In this document: positions 58,677 to 64,000 of the stretch, piece by piece
Numbering within the stretch: position 1 is the stretch's first letter
Layout: each line of letters starts with the position of its first letter
Source of the DNA: Pyrus communis
Taxonomy: Eukaryota > Streptophyta > Magnoliopsida > Rosales > Rosaceae
Reading direction: 5' to 3'
Length of the DNA: 64,000 nt
Assembly (NCBI RefSeq): GCF_963583255.1
Contig: NC_084803.1
Span: 7,182,238 to 7,246,237, forward strand
Notes under the pieces: model-generated
Told to the model about the DNA's origin: nothing
The model's input: the letters and a program-made list of their open reading frames with translations, nothing else
Database searches by the model: none
Translations under genes and position numbers: made by a program

Positions 58677-60205
58677 TTGACTTAATCCATCTATAGTGCA
58701 TAAGAGTTAAAAGTTAAAAATTTAAAAATCAAATTTGATTATGTTTGCGTTGAAAATGTTAAAACATACACCACCACATTCAGAGTCAAATATGATTTTA
58801 TAACGGTTGACTTTTGCATGTTAGATTGGAGATAGCTTTTGACGATTATAGTGTAACCTCTCTTTTTCTTGTAATTTAGGTGCTACATGTCAACATGATA
58901 ATGTAATATCATTTCAAGTGAAGGTAAAGAATGCAAAATAAATTATTGATAGATGGCATCTACTAATAATTTTATTACTACAAATGGCGTCCATGTTTTT
59001 TTTAAAGATACCGTAGAATTTCCCTTTCAGTTAAATCCTGCAATGGAAAAATTACACTTTGATCATTAATTACTGTCATGAATAAACACAAAACCAAACT
59101 AAATGACAAGAGAAAAGTGATATAAATGGCAAAATTGCCAAGGGATAGAAAATTGAAAAGTGATATATATATGACAGCAGCTTTAAAATCACCTACTAAT
59201 TTTCCTATGAGTAATACTACAGATACCAATTATTTAGATCAAATTTTGTAAATCATATGACCAGATTGTTAATAATTAAATTATTACTTAAATATTGATT
59301 ATGCGATTTTTATTACACTAATAATGTTGGTTGTTACAATTGAATTATGTAATATATAATTAATTAACCTGAGAGTAGGCGCAAAGCAAATAATAGAAGG
59401 ATCTAATGATAATAATCATTTTCTCCAATTTGTATATGACAAAATTATCCAAGTCTTCAGACTCTCTAGAAAGACACTATTAGAAGTAAAGTTCAACTCC
59501 ATACTAACCACAAGGTGTAAAGTGTACCCACACGCAAACCAACCAAACCAAATGACCTTCCATCCTCAAAAGTTTCTAGAAAATCAAGGGATTCCGTCCA
59601 AATGGAAAATTTTGAATTGATCGTTAACTTTCACCAAGAAATTCAAACCCAATGTCCCACTTCTCTCTCTCTATCTCTCTCTCTCTCTTCCATGGCAGCG
59701 GATCACAATTCTAATTCTCACTTTGTTAGTTTTGTGAATCGATATATCAATTTGACTGCAATTTGATCAGGGTTAAGAACTCCAGATTTGTTATAACTAA
59801 CCCAATTTTATATTACTACAAGTAAGGTATTGGCACCTACATTGACTTAGAACTTGGTGACTCGATCTATTAACCGTGACCACACAAACAGAAGGGCATG
59901 GAGAGAGTATGGAAATGAGAGGACAGACAATCCACCTCCCTGGACAAAACTAAGCTGCAAAAGATACTACATATCAGGCATGGATTACGACTGATCTTTA
60001 TATTCTTGTGCCTTCTACAACAATTAATTAGGTCCTCAACAGACCACCTACTCGTTTCCCTACTAATTAATCCCCTGTCTAATTACCATAATTACGTATT
60101 CAAAACAAGCTCACGGCCCCAAACGAAAGTCATAAGGTTAAATGTCAATGGTGGTACAAAGAAAAAGGCAGAAAAGAATATAAGATCATGAGATGTGTTC
60201 ACTAC
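58677..60205. other. Intergenic region downstream of the EG45-like gene
   Basis: About 1.5 kb, AT-rich. A CT microsatellite (59661-59690) is followed by ATGGCAGC, but the frame closes quickly and shows no domain. No gene or RNA recognised; the 3' UTR of the EG45-like gene should lie just below 60206. Confidence 0.5.
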
Positions 60206-61094
60206 TTACTGTTGAAATTCGATGTTAACGAATGTAGCGGAAGAGTTGGCGATTGCAGCAAATGCAGTAGTAGAGAGAACTATGGTAGCATCACTTCTTG
60301 AAGGTCGGGACACCGAAGAGAGTGCACGATCCACAACCTTTACCTGAATCGTGTTCCCTGGAACGCAGGTTCCTCGCACGGGAGCACTTATGCACCTCAC
60401 CTGATATTGTCTTCCACAAGCTGCACCGTTGTCCCAAATTCCCTCGCCAACGGACGCGAACAGATTGCCTGGAGGAAACTGTCCCTGGTCGCTTCCACCG
60501 CAGGCGGTAGCTGTATGCATGGAAGGTATTAATTAGTATCGATATGTTAACAGAGACAAAATTGTTATTTTAGACACGGAAATTTGATAGACTATCTAAC
60601 TTAGCATTGTATTTAGGATCCACTGTATAAGAGAGTGAATAAGCTTTTGTATATGTATGTGTTAATAACATTACTCTAATAGAATCATCGAGGGTCTAAA
60701 TTCTGAAAGTAATGAAATGCTAAAGAGAGTATCTCAAAAATTATGAGCAAATGAACTTATGGATATCCGAAAACCATTTTTTTAGCCAAATTTTGTGATG
60801 ATATAAAAATTCCAGATTATGGCTGCATATGTTGTCGGGTAAACATCATTTGCCCGAAGGAATTTGAGTAGTCATCGGGCAAACGTTCGTGCGACGACCT
60901 TATTTTGCCCTACGAAATTCTTTCGTATAGTTTCTTTTGTAGCGTATAAGAGTAAAACTCATGCAGAACTTACGTAAATAAGGGGGCCTGTACTGAGCAG
61001 CAGTGCCAACATCAGCCTGAGAGGAATGCATGAGCGCTGCTGAGAAGAAGAAGAACAGAAGCAGGTATGGAAGAGAACTCTGAGGCTTAGACAT
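60206..61094 (-). CDS. EG45-like / plant natriuretic peptide-like secreted protein
   Basis: Small apoplastic protein of the expansin-like double-psi beta-barrel group; relatives (PNP-A, p12) act as extracellular signals in ion and water balance and stress. Two exons, 60974-61094 and 60206-60510, give 141 aa. The signal peptide spans about aa 1-27 (LLLFFFFSAAL core, cleavage after SSQA). The mature domain starts DVGTAAQYRPPYLPTACGG, followed by IWDNGAACGRQYQVRC, the family core. The DYC motif of canonical PNPs is replaced by VVDRALSSVSRPS, so two cysteines usual in the family are absent. The stop follows NIEFQQ. The junction (TTA C|CT ACC) is in phase. A Mutator-like MITE ends about 115 bp upstream of the start codon. 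Confidence 0.92.
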
Positions 61095-61208
61095 TCCTGA
61101 TCAATAAATTAAGGAAAACTAATGTGAGGGGACTAGTTAAATATAAGACATAATTATTATAAATTAACAATATTTTATGTTCTGGTGAGAATAATGCTGC
61201 TTACGTAG

Positions 61209-61406
61209 GGAAAGAGATCATTTCCTGATCTCTTCCACCAAGATCACTGGATCAAGTGATTCGGGATTTTGAAATTTTATCCAACGGCCTCCTGTTTTGA
61301 GCCTTTAAAAACTATAATAATTTATTATCGTTAGATGAAATTTCAAAGGTCCGTATCACTTGATCCGATGATCTTAATGGAAGAGATCCGGAAATGATCT
61401 CTTTCC
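61209..61406. mobile_element. MITE family B (Mutator-like), copy 3, in the EG45-like promoter
   Basis: 198-bp foldback with ends GGAAAGAGATCATTTCCTGA and (reverse complement) GGAAAGAGATCATTTCCGGA. The core ATCAAGTGATTCGGG is mirrored by CGTATCACTTGATCC. The flanking 9-mers CTTACGTAG and CTTAGATAG match at 7 of 9. It is the best preserved in its ends of the three copies and lies 115 bp upstream of a start codon. Confidence 0.85.
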
Positions 61407-63086
61407 CTTAGATAGTTAACCGCAAATTATTATTTTTATATAGTAATTTGAAAGGACTCATTCAAAGTCAAAAGTTTTGAAAATTAGATTAATTTGTTTG
61501 TGTAGTTTTTTTGTTAGCTCAGCGTAGGACACCAGAAAATAAAGGTTTGGAGTTCAGTTTGAACATGTATAACCTGGTTAAGCAAGTAAATACAACAGAA
61601 AGTGAAAACACAAACACTGGTAAAAACAAAAATGGCAGAAAGCAAGAAATACTGATTGGTTAATGATTAAAATCGAATTAGTTTCAACTAATTAGTTTGC
61701 TATAGTACTTGAGGAGGGCAGAGAAGGACCAGAGTTTAATGGTTTGGTTGGGATTAATTATAAATAAAAAAGTGCAGCAAGTAGGATTTTTAACTTTACA
61801 GTTGTTAACCTTCTGCGGAAGAGTCCAAGAGGTGAGACAAGAACCCAATCTCAGGCTCTCAATCACATAAAAATAATACCAGAAATTAGAAATCTCAGCC
61901 ATCCATCCCCTACTCACTACTTACTCAACATTGAGGGATTTGTAGAGAGGGAGAAAGACGTCATGGCAATGGTGAACTGGTGTACCGGTTTTATTGTAAT
62001 CTCTCTCGTAAAGAGGATGCCTATATGTAAAAGATGGTGGTAGCATTACCTGGTAAGTATGCGATCAGCGAGAAGAATAGGGCACTGAAGAATGATCGAG
62101 TGCAGAACAAATTAACAAAACTCGTCGACTAATAAAATTAGAAGATGGAGGACGGAAATACATATGTATCATAGTGATATGATCATATATACTTGTTGCG
62201 GACAAGCAAAGGCAATTCATTTGAATTCCACATGAAACGTCAAACGTTTCCCTTGCAAGGGAGTTAAACATGGACGTTAAGTTTCCCCATTAAAACGTAA
62301 CTTACTCATTAATTCCTTTCTAATTTGTACGCGTCTAAATCCAAATCCAGTTCTCCATATTTTATGTCCCTCACTTATTAATAATAACGCTTGTATTGTA
62401 AAAATATATATAGAGATATTTTCTCCCGATATAACAAATGGACTTAATTTTTTATAGAGATAATTTCTACGCAAGCAATTGCTGATGTCCTGAGCACCGC
62501 TATGGATGGTTCGCTGCTGCCTGCTGGGATTAATTGCCTATGACATCAAGAGTCTATCTGCAACTGTGACATACGTAAGGTTTAGTTATATGCCACGTCT
62601 TCGTGATGGTGTTGACAGTATTTAGCAAAGTTTGCTCTTTTAATTAGTTAGCAACGATTAGTTTGGCTTGAAAATCCTCCTGATATCATGTTCTCTGTAC
62701 AAAAGTCATTTACTTAAGCGAGCTCATCTTAATAAAGCTATCATTTCTATTCCAAAAATTTTTACTCTTCGTGTTAATTCAACCAGACACCATACAATCC
62801 TTCTCACTCATTTAAATGAAGAAATGTCTCCTAACTCTAAATTTCTTCCTTCTAATTCACAATTTTACATTCTACCATGAAAGATATAAAATACTATGAA
62901 ATAGACATTTTACATTACGTGCATACTAATGAAACGACTTATATCTAACACAAAGCACTATTACAAACGAACAAAAAACTAACAAGAACGGTTTGTTTCC
63001 AACATACTTACCTCTAACGATGGAACATCATTGATATAATGGTGTCCCAATTTCACAATCAAATTTAACCAAAAGAACACATAAAT
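61407..63086. other. Upstream region of the EG45-like gene
   Basis: About 1.7 kb with no supportable gene. Short frames at 61684-61917, 62065-62271 and 62668-62880 show no domain and no codon bias. No tRNA or repeat recognised. Confidence 0.5.
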
Positions 63087-63676
63087 TAGGGCTGGAAATT
63101 TTTCCCAAAAATCCCAAACCAAACCAAAAAAATCCCGATCCCATTCCGAAAATTCGCAAACCAATAATATTGAAATTTTTGGATCCATACCGAACTGATC
63201 GCGAACCTTTTGGTATGGGAATTGGAATTACATATTCAATGGTTCGGGAATCCCGAACCGAACCAATGTGTATATTTATTTTGGTTGCATGCATGTTGAA
63301 TGTTGAATTTAAGCAATTTGAAAGTAGACTGTATTAAAAATAGAAGTATGAAATTAAGTAGTTTGGAAATTTCAAATTGATAATAGGTAAAAATCCTAAA
63401 TTTCAATTGATAACAAAATTTTAAGCCAAAGACCCAAATTTTATCCCACAACCCAAAACTCTCAAATTTATGCCCAAAAGCCGAAAAGCCCAAAACCCAA
63501 AACGCAATCCCGATCCATCCTGAAATACCCAAAACATTTCAAGAATCTTGAAAATTGGGAATAACGAAATTTTGGTTTGGGATTGGTGGATTGGTCTTCA
63601 AATTCTCATCCTGAAAATTTTTAGTTTGAGATTCGGGATCCATTTTCGGTTTGGGATCCCATACCGAACCACCCCT
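63087..63676. mobile_element. hAT-like non-autonomous element with perfect 8-bp target duplication
   Basis: 590 bp, left end TAGGGCTGG, right end CCACCCCT, flanked by perfect 8-mers ACATAAAT (63079-63086 and 63677-63684). The sub-terminal regions carry repeated ATCCCGA, CCCAAACC and CGAACC words on both arms (for example TTCGGGAATCCCGAACCGAA near 63243), typical of hAT sub-terminal binding clusters. No transposase frame. Confidence 0.82.
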
Positions 63677-64000
63677 ACATAAATATTCCCAACTCCTAGT
63701 TAGTTGACAAAACACTAAAAAATTGTGTTTAGATTAATAAAACCAACGTCCACATCAGCAATAACAATAAAAGAGGACAACATTAGTGTTTTTCAACGGA
63801 AATACAAATTCTTATGTAGTATAACATAAATTAGCAGTAAAGATGGTGACTGTCAAATTTGACAACAACTTCAACTCTATTTTTAATGAATTAATAAACA
63901 CTTTTTATCATTTTATTAAGTTTTTTGTTCTAAAAATATTTATTATAATTATGAAAAGAATAATAATAAATAATTGACATATAAGAACAAAACTTTAACA
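63677..64000. other. Right edge of window, AT-rich
   Basis: 324 bp after the hAT-like element; low-complexity A/T sequence, nothing recognised. Confidence 0.5.

Overview
This 64 kb window is nuclear DNA of a flowering plant. It has genes with many short GT-AG introns, AT-rich spacers, plant-only families (PDR/ABCG transporters, a KCS elongase, an EG45/PNP-like protein, V-ATPase c'') and a Cassandra retrotransposon carrying 5S rRNA-derived LTRs. Gene order and protein style suggest a woody eudicot, most likely Rosaceae. That is an impression from remembered relatives, not a database result. Exon boundaries were read by eye from splice signals, reading-frame phase and family conservation; for every complete gene the exon lengths sum to a multiple of three.

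Layout. 1-17.2 kb: two head-to-tail full-size ABCG/PDR transporter genes on the minus strand. The first is cut by the left edge of the window; the second is complete (24 exons, 1451 aa). 17.2-30.1 kb: a gene-poor, AT-rich spacer with small transposon debris (SINE-like units, foldbacks, MITEs, a hAT-like element). 30.1-31.8 kb: a decayed BAHD acyltransferase, followed by a 1.16 kb Mutator-like element. 33.6-40.3 kb: a housekeeping cluster of V-ATPase c'' (+), an FAD monooxygenase (-) and N-acetyltransferase NAA50 (+). 42.3-45.5 kb: a repeat nest with a GH1 beta-glucosidase relic duplicated as a hairpin, a palindromic element made of two Cassandra LTR ends, a complete Cassandra, and a foldback element. 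45.9-50.9 kb: CCR4 homolog 6 deadenylase (+, 15 exons). 53.6-55.1 kb: intronless KCS11-like fatty-acid elongase (+). 56.0-57.8 kb: histone H2A.Z (-). 60.2-61.1 kb: EG45/plant natriuretic peptide-like secreted protein (-). The right end holds a hAT-like element with a perfect 8-bp target duplication.

The genes do not form one pathway. The two PDR copies are a tandem paralogous pair; the rest are independent housekeeping or cuticle/wax and cell-wall genes. The most unusual items are in the repeats. One is a 220-bp palindrome with the U5 end of a Cassandra-type LTR at both tips and a perfect 5-bp target duplication, which looks like an integrated snap-back cDNA. Another is an inverted duplication of a beta-glucosidase exon in which both arms carry the same stop codon. 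A third is a tandem duplication in a V-ATPase intron that copied the next splice acceptor and the first bases of its exon.
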